Shown here: positions 34,018 through 42,460 of the stretch, piece after piece | Layout: every line of letters starts with the position of its first letter | Position numbering within the stretch: position 1 is the first letter of the stretch | Source: Pseudomonas anguilliseptica | GTDB taxonomy: Bacteria; Pseudomonadota; Gammaproteobacteria; Pseudomonadales; Pseudomonadaceae | Assembly (NCBI RefSeq): GCF_021375795.1 | Contig: NZ_JAEIOI010000002.1 | Span: 124,001-188,000, forward strand | Direction of reading: 5' to 3' | DNA length: 64,000 nucleotides | Made by a program: the position numbers and the translations under genes | Notes under the pieces: model-generated | Seen by the model: the letters and a program-made list of their open reading frames with translations, nothing else | The model's database searches: none | Told to the model about the DNA's origin: nothing

Positions 34018-34857
34018 ATGATCGCCGCCATGCAAACAGCCTCCGCTTTTCTCCAGCGTTTATTAGGCAGCGCCGCCCCTGTGGTGGAAGCGGTGTCTGT
34101 AGAGTATCGCGTCGATGATCTGGCCCAGGCCGCGCAGACCAGCGTGCGCAATGTGCGTGCCTATCAGGATCAGGGGCTATTGCCGCCGCCTGAGCGGCGT
34201 GGTCGGCTGGGGATCTACAACGGTGAGCACCTGGCGCGGCTGAAGCTGATCGGCCAGCTGCTGGAGCGTGGTTACAGCATCGCCAGCATTCGTGAGCTGT
34301 TCGAGGCCTGGGCGCAGGGGCGAGATCTGGCCCATGTGCTGGGTTTGGAGCAGGCCATTCAAGGGCCGGGGCAACCGGAGCAGGCCGAGCAGCTGTCCTT
34401 TGCCCAGCTGCAGGCGCTGTTTGGCGAGGTGCTGGATGATCAGGTGATCGAGCGGGCTCTGGCTCTCGGCCTGCTGGAGTTCGCCGGTGACCATCTGCGT
34501 GTGCCCAGCCCCAAGCTGTTTGCGGCCGGGCTTGAGTTGTACCGCGCGGGTATTCCTTTGCCGGCGTTACTTGATGAGCTGGCAGCCATTCGCGGGCATG
34601 TGCAACAGGTGGCCACGGGCATTGTCACGATGATTACCCAGCAGCTGGTCAACCCGCTGCTGCACAGTGAGCTGCCGCATGCTGCTGACCTTGAAGGGCT
34701 CAGTGTGCAGTTGTTGCAACTGCGGCCCCTGGTGGAACAGGTTGTCGTCGCCGAACTGGCGCGCAGTCTGCCCGAGGCGGCCAATCGCGAATTGAGCGAG
34801 CGGGTGCATAAGTTGCTGGAAGGTTTTTTGCGCGCCGATCCTTCAAAGCAGCAGTAA
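34018..34857 (+). CDS. MerR-family transcriptional regulator
   Basis: The protein of about 279 residues has a MerR winged-helix near the N-terminus (YRVDDLAQAAQTSVRNVRAYQ, then LLPPPERRGRLGIYNGEHLARL) and a long C-terminal region with helical Leu-rich stretches and no metal-binding Cys. It is divergent from the SDR fusion operon and probably controls it, perhaps in response to a lipid-like or stress signal. The start is uncertain: ATG at 34018 or 34030, neither with a strong ribosome binding site. Its end overlaps the convergent DUF4010 gene by 15 bases. Confidence 0.83.
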   Translation: MIAAMQTASAFLQRLLGSAAPVVEAVSVEYRVDDLAQAAQTSVRNVRAYQDQGLLPPPERRGRLGIYNGEHLARLKLIGQLLERGYSIASIRELFEAWAQGRDLAHVLGLEQAIQGPGQPEQAEQLSFAQLQALFGEVLDDQVIERALALGLLEFAGDHLRVPSPKLFAAGLELYRAGIPLPALLDELAAIRGHVQQVATGIVTMITQQLVNPLLHSELPHAADLEGLSVQLLQLRPLVEQVVVAELARSLPEAANRELSERVHKLLEGFLRADPSKQQ

Positions 34858-36099
34858 GACCGCCGCCCCCGCCAGCAGGCCGACTGCCATGACCGGCAAT
34901 GTCATCAGTGCCAGCTGGCGGCCGCCAATCAATGCCACGAGAAAGCCCTTGACCAGACTGTTGCTCAGCGCGGCGAGAAAGATCCCCTGCACGGCGACCT
35001 GTGCATCCAGTTCACCCTTGGCGCTGCGCGCCAGTGACAGGGTGATGGCATCCACATCGGCCAGCCCCGAAAGCAGCGCCACCAGATAAACGCCGACATC
35101 GCCAAGCCAGTGTTGGGCGGCTTCGACCATCAATAAAATCAACGCCAGTAACGCGGCAAAGCGCAGTGCGGGGCCCAACTCAAATGGGTTTTTCAGCGGC
35201 GGTTCGGCCTGTTCTTCGCTCTCCGTGCCGGCGCGACGGAAGTAGAGCAACGCGCCGGCGGCATACACCAGGGTGGCGATGCCCAGCGGCCAGACCAGTT
35301 GCGGTAACAGGCTGGCGTTGACCAGGCCGACCTCCAGCAATACCCGTGGAAACATCAACGCCGAGGTGGCGAGCAGGCCGCAGGCCAGAATCGCCTGCAG
35401 GCTGCGCCCCGGCGCCAGACGCGCCAGGGTTACGGTCATCGCCGTGGATGACACCATGCCGCCGAGCAATGCGGTGATCAGCAGGCCATGACGCATGCCG
35501 ATCAGGCGAATGGCCACATAGGCGGCAAAGCCGATGCTGGCGATCAGCACCACCATCCACCAGATGGCGTAGGGGTTGAAAGCCTGCCAGGGGCCGTAGC
35601 CCTGGTTGGGCAGCGCCGGCAACAACACCAGGGAGATGAACAGCAGCTTCAGTGCGCCGGACAGCTCCGTTTCACTGAGGCGTTGCAGGGCACCATGCAG
35701 CGATTGCTTGAGGCTCAGCAGCAGCGCCACGGCCACCGCACCGGCCGCCGCCAGCCCGGCATAACCGGCCATGGCCAGGCTGCCGAGCAAAAAGGTGATC
35801 AGCAGCGCCACCTCGCTGGTCAGGCCCATATCACCCACGCGTTGCAGTTCGCCAAAGTAGGACGCCACCACCAGCAAGGCAAAACCGCTGAAGATCACCG
35901 CCCAGGCGATGACCCCGAAGTGCTCGCCGAGCAGCATGGCAAAGGCGCCGAGCAGGCTGCTCAGGGCGAAGGTGCGAATCCCCGCGACCAGCTGCGCGTC
36001 CTCGGTATTGCGCCCCTGCCAGCCGCGTTCGGCACCAATCAGCAGGCCAGCGGCCAAGGCGCTGGCGAAGTTCAGCAGGGTGTCGAGGGCTTCCGGCAT
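34843..36099 (-). CDS. MgtC/SapB-type membrane protein with DUF4010
   Basis: The 418-residue inner-membrane protein has an MgtC/SapB-like N-terminal part (FASALAAGLLIGAERGWQGR) and a larger C-terminal DUF4010 part (LGGMVSSTAMTVTLARLA). About 11-12 hydrophobic segments are visible. The function of this family is not established; an ion-related role has been suggested for MgtC relatives. Its 3' end overlaps the end of the MerR gene by 15 bases on the opposite strand. Confidence 0.85.
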   Translation of the reverse strand: MPEALDTLLNFASALAAGLLIGAERGWQGRNTEDAQLVAGIRTFALSSLLGAFAMLLGEHFGVIAWAVIFSGFALLVVASYFGELQRVGDMGLTSEVALLITFLLGSLAMAGYAGLAAAGAVAVALLLSLKQSLHGALQRLSETELSGALKLLFISLVLLPALPNQGYGPWQAFNPYAIWWMVVLIASIGFAAYVAIRLIGMRHGLLITALLGGMVSSTAMTVTLARLAPGRSLQAILACGLLATSALMFPRVLLEVGLVNASLLPQLVWPLGIATLVYAAGALLYFRRAGTESEEQAEPPLKNPFELGPALRFAALLALILLMVEAAQHWLGDVGVYLVALLSGLADVDAITLSLARSAKGELDAQVAVQGIFLAALSNSLVKGFLVALIGGRQLALMTLPVMAVGLLAGAAVLLLL

Positions 36100-36247
36100 G
36101 GGCAGATCCTGAGTGGGCGATGTGGGCAGTCTAGCCAGTGCGTGTTGGGCTGTATTGCGGCAGGTCAGCCAGCGGCGTTATAGCTGCGCAAGATTGTTCA
36201 AGACGCCGCGGCTGCGATGCGCCAGGCTATGCAGCAAAGGAGGGCGC

Positions 36248-36961
36248 ATGAGCCGTTTGCAGCAGTTTCTCTATGGGGTGCGTGACAGTATTGCGATGAT
36301 CGTCGGCATTCTGCCGTTTGGCTTGATCTATGGTGCGCTGGCCAGCCTGGCCGGGCTTAGCCTGGGGCAAGCTTTGGGTATGTCGATGTTGGTGTATGCC
36401 GGCTCGGCGCAGTTTATTGCCATCAGCCTACTGACCCTGGGCAGTGGTGCGGTGGTGATTCTGCTCACCACCCTGGTGGTCAATCTGCGCCATGTGCTCT
36501 ACAGCGCGGCGCTGCAGCCCTATGTGGGTGGGCTGCCGCAGCGTTGGCGGGTGCCGCTGGCGTTCGGCCTGACTGATGAAACCTTTGCGGTGGTGCAGCG
36601 CCGCTATCTGGCGCGCGGCATGACCGAGCACGGCCAGTGGTATCACGCCGGTGTTGCGCTGGCCTTGTACCTGTCCTGGGTATCGAGTTCGCTGGTCGGT
36701 GCACTGTTTGGCCAGAGCGTGCCGAACCTGGCGGGCTGGGGGCTGGACTTCGCCATGCTGGCGACCTTTATCGGTATCGTCGTTCCGGCGCTGCGCAATC
36801 GCCCGCAAATTGCCGCAGCCCTGGTGGCTGGTGCGGCTGCGCTGCTCTGTCATGCCTGGCCGTATAAGCTGGAGTTGATGGCCGCAGCCCTCAGCGGTAT
36901 TGCCGTCGGTGTATGGTTGGAGCGCCGTAACACGCCGGCTGTCGCTGGGGAGGGCGCATGA
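36248..36961 (+). CDS. azlC: AzlC-family branched-chain amino acid exporter subunit
   Basis: The 237-residue inner-membrane protein starts with the AzlC pattern RDSIAMIVGILPFGLIYGAL and continues with LVYAGSAQFIAI. AzlC with AzlD (YgaZ/YgaH in enterics) exports branched-chain amino acids and analogues. The ATG at 36248 follows AAAGGAGG. It overlaps azlD by four bases. Confidence 0.9.
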   Translation: MSRLQQFLYGVRDSIAMIVGILPFGLIYGALASLAGLSLGQALGMSMLVYAGSAQFIAISLLTLGSGAVVILLTTLVVNLRHVLYSAALQPYVGGLPQRWRVPLAFGLTDETFAVVQRRYLARGMTEHGQWYHAGVALALYLSWVSSSLVGALFGQSVPNLAGWGLDFAMLATFIGIVVPALRNRPQIAAALVAGAAALLCHAWPYKLELMAAALSGIAVGVWLERRNTPAVAGEGA

Positions 36962-37290
36962 TGGAAACCTGGCTGCTGATCCTCGGCATGGCGCTGATCA
37001 CCTTTGTGATTCGCTACAGCCTGTTTGCTTTTCCCGATCTGCGCTTTCCGCCGCTGGTTCGCCAAGGCTTGCATTACGTACCGACGGCAGTGCTGAGTGC
37101 TATTGTGCTGCCCGGCATGCTGATACCCGATGGTCAGCACTGGGCGTTCGGCCTGGACAATGCCTACCTGTTGGCGGGGCTGGCGACCATTGCTATCGCC
37201 GCATTGACTCGGCATCTGCTGGCCACTATCGGCGGCGGCCTGCTGGTGTTCTTCGTGCTGCGTGCTGTGCTGGGGCAGTTACCGCTGTAA
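36958..37290 (+). CDS. azlD: AzlD-family exporter subunit
   Basis: The 110-residue protein has four hydrophobic segments and the AzlD pattern ALITFVIRYSLFAFPD followed by LHYVPTAVLSAIV. It is the small partner of AzlC, and the ATGA overlap indicates coupled translation. An ATG three bases later is equally possible as the start. Confidence 0.9.
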   Translation: MMETWLLILGMALITFVIRYSLFAFPDLRFPPLVRQGLHYVPTAVLSAIVLPGMLIPDGQHWAFGLDNAYLLAGLATIAIAALTRHLLATIGGGLLVFFVLRAVLGQLPL

Positions 37291-37420
37291 GCGCAAGGTT
37301 CTTGCACCTGATTTGATAGAAAATGCAGCAAAAAACGCGCATGGCTGTGGCTTTGTCGGGTGTTCTTGCAGTCAAATGCCTGAAAACACCCGCTGGCCAC
37401 TGCACACAGGTACACGGACG

Positions 37421-39295
37421 ATGACCGAACACTCCCAATTCGCGTTGCTGGGTAAAAAGCGCTTCCTGCCATTCTTCCTGACCCAGTTACTGGGTGCCTT
37501 CAACGACAACATCTTCAAGCAGTCACTGATACTCGCCATCCTGTTCAAAATCAGCTCCGGGGCGGACAAGTCCTTGCTGGTCAATCTCTGTGCTTTGCTG
37601 TTTATCCTGCCGTTCTTCCTGTTCTCGGCCCTGGGTGGACAGTTGGGCGAGAAGTTCACCAAAGACTCGTTGATCCGCAAGATCAAGTTCGCTGAAATCC
37701 TCATTATGCTGCTCGGCGCCGTTGGCGTGCTGCTCGGCAACCTGCCACTGATGCTTGCGGTGCTGTTTGCCATGGGCACTCAGTCGGCGCTGTTTGGCCC
37801 GGTGAAGTACTCGATCCTGCCGCAGCACCTGGAAGAGCAGGAACTGGTGGGCGGCAACGCGCTGGTGGAGATGGGTACATTCCTGGCTATCCTTGCCGGC
37901 ACCATCGGTGCAGGCATCATCATGGCCAGCAGCGCCTATGCGCATATCGTCGCAGTAGCCGTGGTGCTGGTCGCGGTGCTGGGTTATCTGGCCAGTCGCG
38001 GTATTCCTGCAGCCTCGGCGGCCATGCCGCAGCTCAAGCTGGACTGGAACATCGTGCGCCAGTCCTGGGCGACCATGAAGCTGGGCCTGGGCCAGCGCCC
38101 GGCCGTATCACGCTCACTGGTGGGTAACTCCTGGTTCTGGTTTCTCGGTGCGGTGTACCTGACGCAGATTCCGGCCTATGCCAAGGAATGGTTGTACGGC
38201 GATGAAAGCGTGGTGACACTGATTCTCACAGTGTTCTCGGTGGGCATTGCGCTGGGTTCGATGCTTTGTGAGCGCATGAGCGGGCACAAAGTGGAAATCG
38301 GTCTGGTGCCGTTCGGTTCGATTGGCCTGACCCTGTTCGGCATTCTGCTCTGGTGGTTCTCCGGTGGCTTCCCCGAGGCAGCAGTGGCCCACGACTGGCT
38401 GTCGGTCATGAGCTATAGCCAGGCCTGGTGGATTCTTGGCTCGATTCTCGGCATTGGTCTGTTTGGCGGCTTCTACATCGTGCCGCTGTATGCGCTGATC
38501 CAGTCGCGCACTGTGGAGCATGAGCGGGCGCGAGTGATCGCTGCCAATAACATCCTCAATGCCTTGTTCATGGTGATCTCGGCGATTGTTTCGATCCTGT
38601 TTTTGAGCATCGCTGATCTGTCGATTCCGCAGCTGTTCCTGACCATTTCGCTGATGAACATCGCGGTCAACAGCTACATCTTCAAGATCGTCCCCGAATT
38701 CACCATGCGCTTTATGATCTGGCTGCTCAGTCACTCGATGTACCGGGTTGAGCACAAGGGGCTGGACGCGATTCCCGACGAGGGCGCGGCGGTATTGGTG
38801 TGCAACCACGTGTCGTTTGTTGATGCGCTGCTGATTGGCGGTGCGGTGCGCCGGCCGGTGCGTTTTGTCATGTACTACAAAATCTACAACCTGCCGGTGC
38901 TCAATTTTATCTTCCGCACCGCCGGTACTGTGCCGATTGCCGGGCGCAGTGAAGACCTGCTGATCTACGACGCCGCGTTCAAGAAAATCGCCGAATACCT
39001 GCGCAATGGCGAGGTGGTGTGCATCTTCCCAGAAGGCAAGTTGACCAGCGATGGCGAACTCAATGAGTTCAAGAATGGCATCGAACGTATCGTCTCGGAA
39101 AACCCGGTGCCGGTGATTCCAATGGCATTGCAGGGGCTGTGGGGCAGCTTTTTCAGCCGTGACCCGCACAAGGGTTTCTTCAAGCGCCTATGGTCGCGTA
39201 TCACCCTGGTGGCGGGCGAGCCGGTGGCGGCAGAAGCGGTCAAGTGCGAGTTGCTGCAGGCTCAGGTAAGCGCCTTGCGTGGTGAACGGCGCTAG
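37421..39295 (+). CDS. MFS transporter fused to a PlsC-type acyltransferase (LplT-acyltransferase-like)
   Basis: The 624-residue protein has two parts. Residues of about 1-405 form an LplT-like major-facilitator domain (FLPFFLTQLLGAFNDNIFKQ). Residues of about 430-620 form a PlsC acyltransferase domain with NHVSFVD, the catalytic HX4D, and FPEGKLTSDG. Together they suggest uptake and re-acylation of lysophospholipids at the inner membrane. The third, AMP-binding Aas domain of longer homologues is absent. ATG 37421 is preferred on homology with the FALLGKKRF opening; the ribosome binding site is weak. Confidence 0.87.
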   Translation: MTEHSQFALLGKKRFLPFFLTQLLGAFNDNIFKQSLILAILFKISSGADKSLLVNLCALLFILPFFLFSALGGQLGEKFTKDSLIRKIKFAEILIMLLGAVGVLLGNLPLMLAVLFAMGTQSALFGPVKYSILPQHLEEQELVGGNALVEMGTFLAILAGTIGAGIIMASSAYAHIVAVAVVLVAVLGYLASRGIPAASAAMPQLKLDWNIVRQSWATMKLGLGQRPAVSRSLVGNSWFWFLGAVYLTQIPAYAKEWLYGDESVVTLILTVFSVGIALGSMLCERMSGHKVEIGLVPFGSIGLTLFGILLWWFSGGFPEAAVAHDWLSVMSYSQAWWILGSILGIGLFGGFYIVPLYALIQSRTVEHERARVIAANNILNALFMVISAIVSILFLSIADLSIPQLFLTISLMNIAVNSYIFKIVPEFTMRFMIWLLSHSMYRVEHKGLDAIPDEGAAVLVCNHVSFVDALLIGGAVRRPVRFVMYYKIYNLPVLNFIFRTAGTVPIAGRSEDLLIYDAAFKKIAEYLRNGEVVCIFPEGKLTSDGELNEFKNGIERIVSENPVPVIPMALQGLWGSFFSRDPHKGFFKRLWSRITLVAGEPVAAEAVKCELLQAQVSALRGERR

Positions 39296-39312
39296 CCTGC
39301 CGGATAAAAAAA

Positions 39313-39336
39313 GCCCGCCAATCGGCGGGCTTTTTT
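39313..39336. terminator. Bidirectional terminator between the MFS-PlsC gene and sugE
   Basis: A perfect gcccgcc/ggcgggc stem (39313-39319, 39324-39330) has A-rich sequence on its left and TTTTTT on its right. It therefore reads as an intrinsic terminator for both convergent genes. Confidence 0.88.
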
Positions 39337-39352
39337 ATGGTGTGTCACTTAC

Positions 39353-39667
39353 TCAGTGGCTGAGTTTCAGGCCGAGCAAGCCACAAACAATCAGCGCCAC
39401 ACTGGCCAGGCGCATGAGTGTCACGGCCTCGCCAAACAGGATGATGCCGGCGATAACCGTGCCGACTGCGCCGACTCCGGTCCAGATGGCATAGGCGGTG
39501 CCCAGTGGCAATTCCTTCATGGCCAGGCCGAGGAGTCCCAGGCTGATGAGCATGGCGGTCACGGTGAGCAGGGTAGGGAGCGGGCGGGTAAAACCGTCGG
39601 TGTACTTCAGGCCTACGGCCCAGCCGACTTCGAACAGGCCAGCCAGCAGCAGAATAATCCAGGACAT
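39353..39667 (-). CDS. sugE: SugE/Gdx-type SMR guanidinium exporter
   Basis: The 104-residue protein has four transmembrane helices. The SMR-family Glu lies in [18 protein letters not shown]. The Gdx/SugE signature includes [19 protein letters not shown]. Gdx proteins export guanidinium in exchange for protons and can also carry some quaternary ammonium compounds. The ATG at 39667 follows GGAGG and is preferred to the upstream ATG at 39682. A two-hairpin guanidine-II riboswitch lies just upstream, which strongly supports guanidinium as the physiological substrate. Confidence 0.92.
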   Translation of the reverse strand: MSWIILLLAGLFEVGWAVGLKYTDGFTRPLPTLLTVTAMLISLGLLGLAMKELPLGTAYAIWTGVGAVGTVIAGIILFGEAVTLMRLASVALIVCGLLGLKLSH

Positions 39668-39690
39668 AAAAACCTCCATCAACAGTACAG

Positions 39691-39739
39691 ATGGGCCGTC
39701 CCGAAATGGTCACTCGTGGAGTGGCGAGGTCGTCCTCAC
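39691..39739 (-). promoter_or_regulatory. Guanidine-II riboswitch (mini-ykkC) upstream of sugE
   Basis: On the transcript strand two perfect hairpins carry ACGR loops: GAGG-ACGA-CCTC (39737-39726) and GGG-ACGG-CCC (39702-39693), 23 bases apart. This is the defining pattern of guanidine-II riboswitches, in which the two loops pair and bind guanidinium. The aptamer ends about 15 bases before the GGAGG ribosome binding site of sugE, suggesting translational control. The identification is from sequence pattern and gene context. Confidence 0.85.
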
Positions 39740-39775
39740 GCTGTGCAGTATTTTGCACATTAGCTGGTTTGTGGC

Positions 39776-39811
39776 AAGCGCAGAGGATCAATGGTCACAT
39801 CCTCTGCGCTT
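39776..39811 (-). terminator. Strong hairpin after rdgC
   Basis: The 13-bp perfect arms aagcgcagaggat and atcctctgcgctt (39776-39788, 39799-39811) lie 13 bases downstream of the rdgC stop. There is no T-run, so it may stall or protect the rdgC transcript rather than act as a full terminator. Confidence 0.55.
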
Positions 39812-39823
39812 ACACGCAGGTGT

Positions 39824-40744
39824 TTAGATGCCTTGCGGAATCTCTTCGCCGCCCAGGGCTTCGAATAGCGCCGGGAGGAAGTCCACCAGGGTCAGCATCA
39901 TCAGGGTGAAGCTGGCGTCCTGCTGGCCGAGGTCGTCGTCACCACCGTCCTGTTCGGCCTGATCTTGCAGCAGGTCTTCGAAGCGCAGGCGCTTGACCAC
40001 CAGTTTGTCGTCGAGCACAAAGGACAGCTTGTCCTGCCAGGCCAGGGACAGTTGCGTGACCTGCTTGCCCGCGCTCATGTGCAGCTGGATCTCGTCGCTG
40101 GTCAGGTCCTGACGCTTGCAGCGCACCACACCGCCGTCTTCATGGGTGTCGCGCAGTTCGCATTCGTCCAGTACGTGGAAGTCCGGAGCCGCCTGCTGCA
40201 CCTTGACCCAGTCGGTGAGGGTGGCACTGGGGGCGATCTTCACGGTCAGCGGGCGTACCGGCAGCGAGCCGATGGCTTCGCGCAGGGTCGACAGCAGGTC
40301 TTCGGCGCGCTTGGCGCTGGCCGAGTCCACCAGGATCAGGCCCTGCTTGGGAGCGATGGCCGCGAAGGTGGCAGACTTGCGGATAAAGGCCCGTGGCAGG
40401 AAGGTCTGCACGATGTCGTCCTTGAGCTGGTCGCGCTCCTTCTTGTAGACCTTGCGCATCTGCTCGGCTTCGATCTCGTCAACCTTGTCCTTCAACGCAT
40501 CACGCACCACGCTGCCGGGCAGGATGCGTTCTTCCTTGCGTGCAGCAATCAGCAGGAAATCACCGCTGGCATGCACCAGTTGCGCATCAGGACCTTTGCC
40601 GAAAGGCGCAATAAAGCCATAGGTGCTGAGTTCCTGGCTGGCGCACGAGCGGGCCGGTTTGGCCAGAAGCGCCGTTTCGAGGGCCTCGGCATCAAACGGG
40701 ATGTCCTGGGTGAGGCGATAAACCAGCAGGTTACGAAACCACAT
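39824..40744 (-). CDS. rdgC: Recombination-associated protein RdgC
   Basis: The 306-residue nucleoid-associated DNA-binding protein forms a ring dimer around duplex DNA and restrains RecA. The opening [17 protein letters not shown] and the later [18 protein letters not shown] are characteristic. The start at 40744 matches the usual family length; an in-frame ATG at 40762 would add six residues. It is well separated from the tRNA genes to its right. Confidence 0.93.
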   Translation of the reverse strand: MWFRNLLVYRLTQDIPFDAEALETALLAKPARSCASQELSTYGFIAPFGKGPDAQLVHASGDFLLIAARKEERILPGSVVRDALKDKVDEIEAEQMRKVYKKERDQLKDDIVQTFLPRAFIRKSATFAAIAPKQGLILVDSASAKRAEDLLSTLREAIGSLPVRPLTVKIAPSATLTDWVKVQQAAPDFHVLDECELRDTHEDGGVVRCKRQDLTSDEIQLHMSAGKQVTQLSLAWQDKLSFVLDDKLVVKRLRFEDLLQDQAEQDGGDDDLGQQDASFTLMMLTLVDFLPALFEALGGEEIPQGI

Positions 40745-40960
40745 AAGGGGGTGAATCTCCATTAACAGACCTGCCGGCAGCAGCAGGTATCACAAGTCGT
40801 CAGCACCTTGCGCAGATGCTGTTTCAGGTTGGCCGCTGCGCTATGACCGCTTGGCGAACCTATGCGTTGCATTCGGGGCGCATTATTCCCCCGAGTAATG
40901 CTCAAGGCCAAGTCTGCGCTAAGCCTTTGCTGCATCAATAAAAAATTTTTAAAACAGGGC

Positions 40961-40989
40961 TTGCCAAGGTGCAGTTGGCTCTCTAAAAT
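40961..40989 (+). promoter_or_regulatory. Sigma-70 promoter of the tRNA-Val/tRNA-Asp unit
   Basis: TTGCCA (40961-40966), a 17-base spacer and TAAAAT (40984-40989) are followed by a GC-rich discriminator (gcgcccc) typical of stringently controlled stable-RNA promoters. tRNA-Val starts 21 bases later. Confidence 0.75.
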
Positions 40990-41010
40990 GCGCCCCACTT
41001 CGAGAGTGAA

Positions 41011-41086
41011 GGGTGATTAGCTCAGCCGGGAGAGCATCTGCCTTACAAGCAGAGGGTCGGCGGTTCGATCCCGTCATCACCCACCA
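41011..41086 (+). tRNA. tRNA-Val (TAC)
   Basis: The 76-base cloverleaf has an acceptor stem GGGTGAT/ATCACCC, anticodon loop CTTACAA with anticodon TAC, T-arm GGTTCGATC and encoded CCA end. It is co-transcribed with tRNA-Asp 21 bases downstream. Confidence 0.96.
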
Positions 41087-41107
41087 ACTCGCTTTTCGAG
41101 GTTACGC

Positions 41108-41184
41108 GCAGCGGTAGTTCAGTCGGTTAGAATACCGGCCTGTCACGCCGGGGGTCGCGGGTTCGAGTCCCGTCCGCTGCGCCA
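41108..41184 (+). tRNA. tRNA-Asp (GTC)
   Basis: The 77-base cloverleaf has acceptor stem GCAGCGG/CCGCTGC, anticodon loop CTGTCAC with anticodon GTC, T-arm GGTTCGAGTCC and encoded CCA. It is followed by TTTTTT, which probably ends the transcript. Confidence 0.96.
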
Positions 41185-41372
41185 TTTTTTCCTCGCTTCA
41201 TCCCCTCTGTGACACTTCGCTTCAATCCGCAAAACTCTCTCAGTAAATTCAGCTAAACATCTGAACTTATACGCATTTTCTGTCTCCTATCACGGTAGCC
41301 AGTGATCGCGGCAGCCTGCTAAGCTCGCGCTTTCACACCATTGCCCTAGGGCGCACCGAACAAGGAACAAGC

Positions 41373-42080
41373 ATGAAACAGCATCGTTTAGCAGCGGCGG
41401 TCGCCCTGGTTGGTCTGGTTCTCGCAGGCTGTGATTCGCAAACCAGCGAAATCACCCTGGAAACCCCAGCGCAGAAAGCGTCCTATGGTATCGGCCTGAA
41501 CATGGGCAAAAGCCTGGCTCAGGAAGGCATGGATGACCTGGATTCCAACGCTGTTGCGCAAGGCATCGAAGACGCCATTGGCAAGAAAGAGCAGCGTCTG
41601 AAAGACGAAGAGTTGATCGAAGCCTTTGCCTTCCTGCAAAAGCGTGCCGAAGAGCGCATGGTGGCGCTGAATGCCGAGTCGGCCAAAGCCGGCAAGAAAT
41701 TCCTTGAAGACAACGCCAAGCGTGAAGGCGTAACCACCACTGCTTCCGGCCTGCAGTACGAGGTGGTGAAAAAGACTGACGGCGCCCAGCCGAAAGCCAC
41801 TGATGTGGTAACCGTGCACTATGAAGGCAAGTTGACTGATGGCAGCGTCTTCGATAGCTCGGTTGAGCGTGGCAGCCCGATCGACCTGCCGGTCAACGGT
41901 GTGATCCCAGGTTGGGTCGAAGGTCTGCAGCTGATGCACGTTGGCGAGAAGTACAAACTGTACATTCCGAGCGAGCTGGCTTATGGCGAGCAGAGCCCGA
42001 CTCCGGCCATTCCGGCTAACTCGGTACTGGTGTTTGATCTGGAGCTGATCGCGATCAAAGACGCCGCCGCTCAAGAGTAA
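41373..42080 (+). CDS. FKBP-type peptidyl-prolyl isomerase (FklB/Mip-like lipoprotein)
   Basis: The 235-residue protein catalyses cis-trans isomerisation of prolyl bonds in the cell envelope. The signal ends in lipobox LAGC with Cys20, so it is probably a lipoprotein. An N-terminal helical dimerisation domain (about residues 30-120) precedes the FKBP domain, marked by DVVTVHYEGKLTDGSVFDSS, WVEGLQLM and YIPSELAYG. The ATG follows AAGGAAC. A hairpin after the stop suggests it is monocistronic. Confidence 0.9.
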   Translation: MKQHRLAAAVALVGLVLAGCDSQTSEITLETPAQKASYGIGLNMGKSLAQEGMDDLDSNAVAQGIEDAIGKKEQRLKDEELIEAFAFLQKRAEERMVALNAESAKAGKKFLEDNAKREGVTTTASGLQYEVVKKTDGAQPKATDVVTVHYEGKLTDGSVFDSSVERGSPIDLPVNGVIPGWVEGLQLMHVGEKYKLYIPSELAYGEQSPTPAIPANSVLVFDLELIAIKDAAAQE

Positions 42081-42096
42081 TTCCAGGCTGTTTCAG

Positions 42097-42130
42097 ACAA
42101 CGCCCCGTTTCGACGGGGCGTTGTCGTTTA
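42097..42130 (+). terminator. Terminator after fklB
   Basis: An acaacgccccg/cggggcgttgt stem (about 42097-42124) with a short loop is followed by the short T-containing tail cgttta. It lies 16 bases after the stop codon. Confidence 0.7.
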
Positions 42131-42384
42131 CGGCGTATAAATTCGGCACTTTTTGCTTGACTGGCAGGTCTCAAAAGGCCTGTGTGGTTGTATTGGTGTT
42201 ACGGTTATGCACATTTCTCAGACGGCCTGTGGCAGTTATCGGTAACTCTTGCGTAGAAACCCTTTGATATTATTAAGTTATTGATTTATATGGGTATTTA
42301 TCGTGTGAGCAAAAAATGCCCGATCTGTTGCGAGGCCCCGTGGGCTGGGCGTTTGCCAGGCTTATCGAGAATCTGTTCACAAGG

Positions 42385-42407
42385 TTATCCACAGCTTTAG
42401 TGGATAA
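42385..42407. promoter_or_regulatory. Inverted pair of DnaA-box-like 9-mers
   Basis: A perfect TTATCCACA (42385-42393) faces an inverted TTATCCACT (42399-42407), forming the palindrome gttatccac-N7-gtggataac. It lies about 55 bases before the YkvA-like gene. A similar arrangement occurs at 28858-28882. Confidence 0.4.
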
Positions 42408-42460
42408 CCATGGCAAGCCCAGTACGCATGCGGGATTGCCGGGAGATGGTGAGGAAAGCA

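Larger units (their letters stand above)
42081..42460. other. Intergenic region between fklB and ykvA-like gene
   Basis: It contains the fklB terminator (42097-42124), an AT-rich stretch (42263-42320) that may hold a promoter, and an inverted pair of DnaA-box-like 9-mers (42385-42407). No gene is supported. Confidence 0.5.

Noticed and set aside
41011..41184. Integration of a mobile element at the tRNA genes
   Set aside because: No integrase, direct repeat of a tRNA 3' end or shift in gene content is seen next to tRNA-Val or tRNA-Asp.
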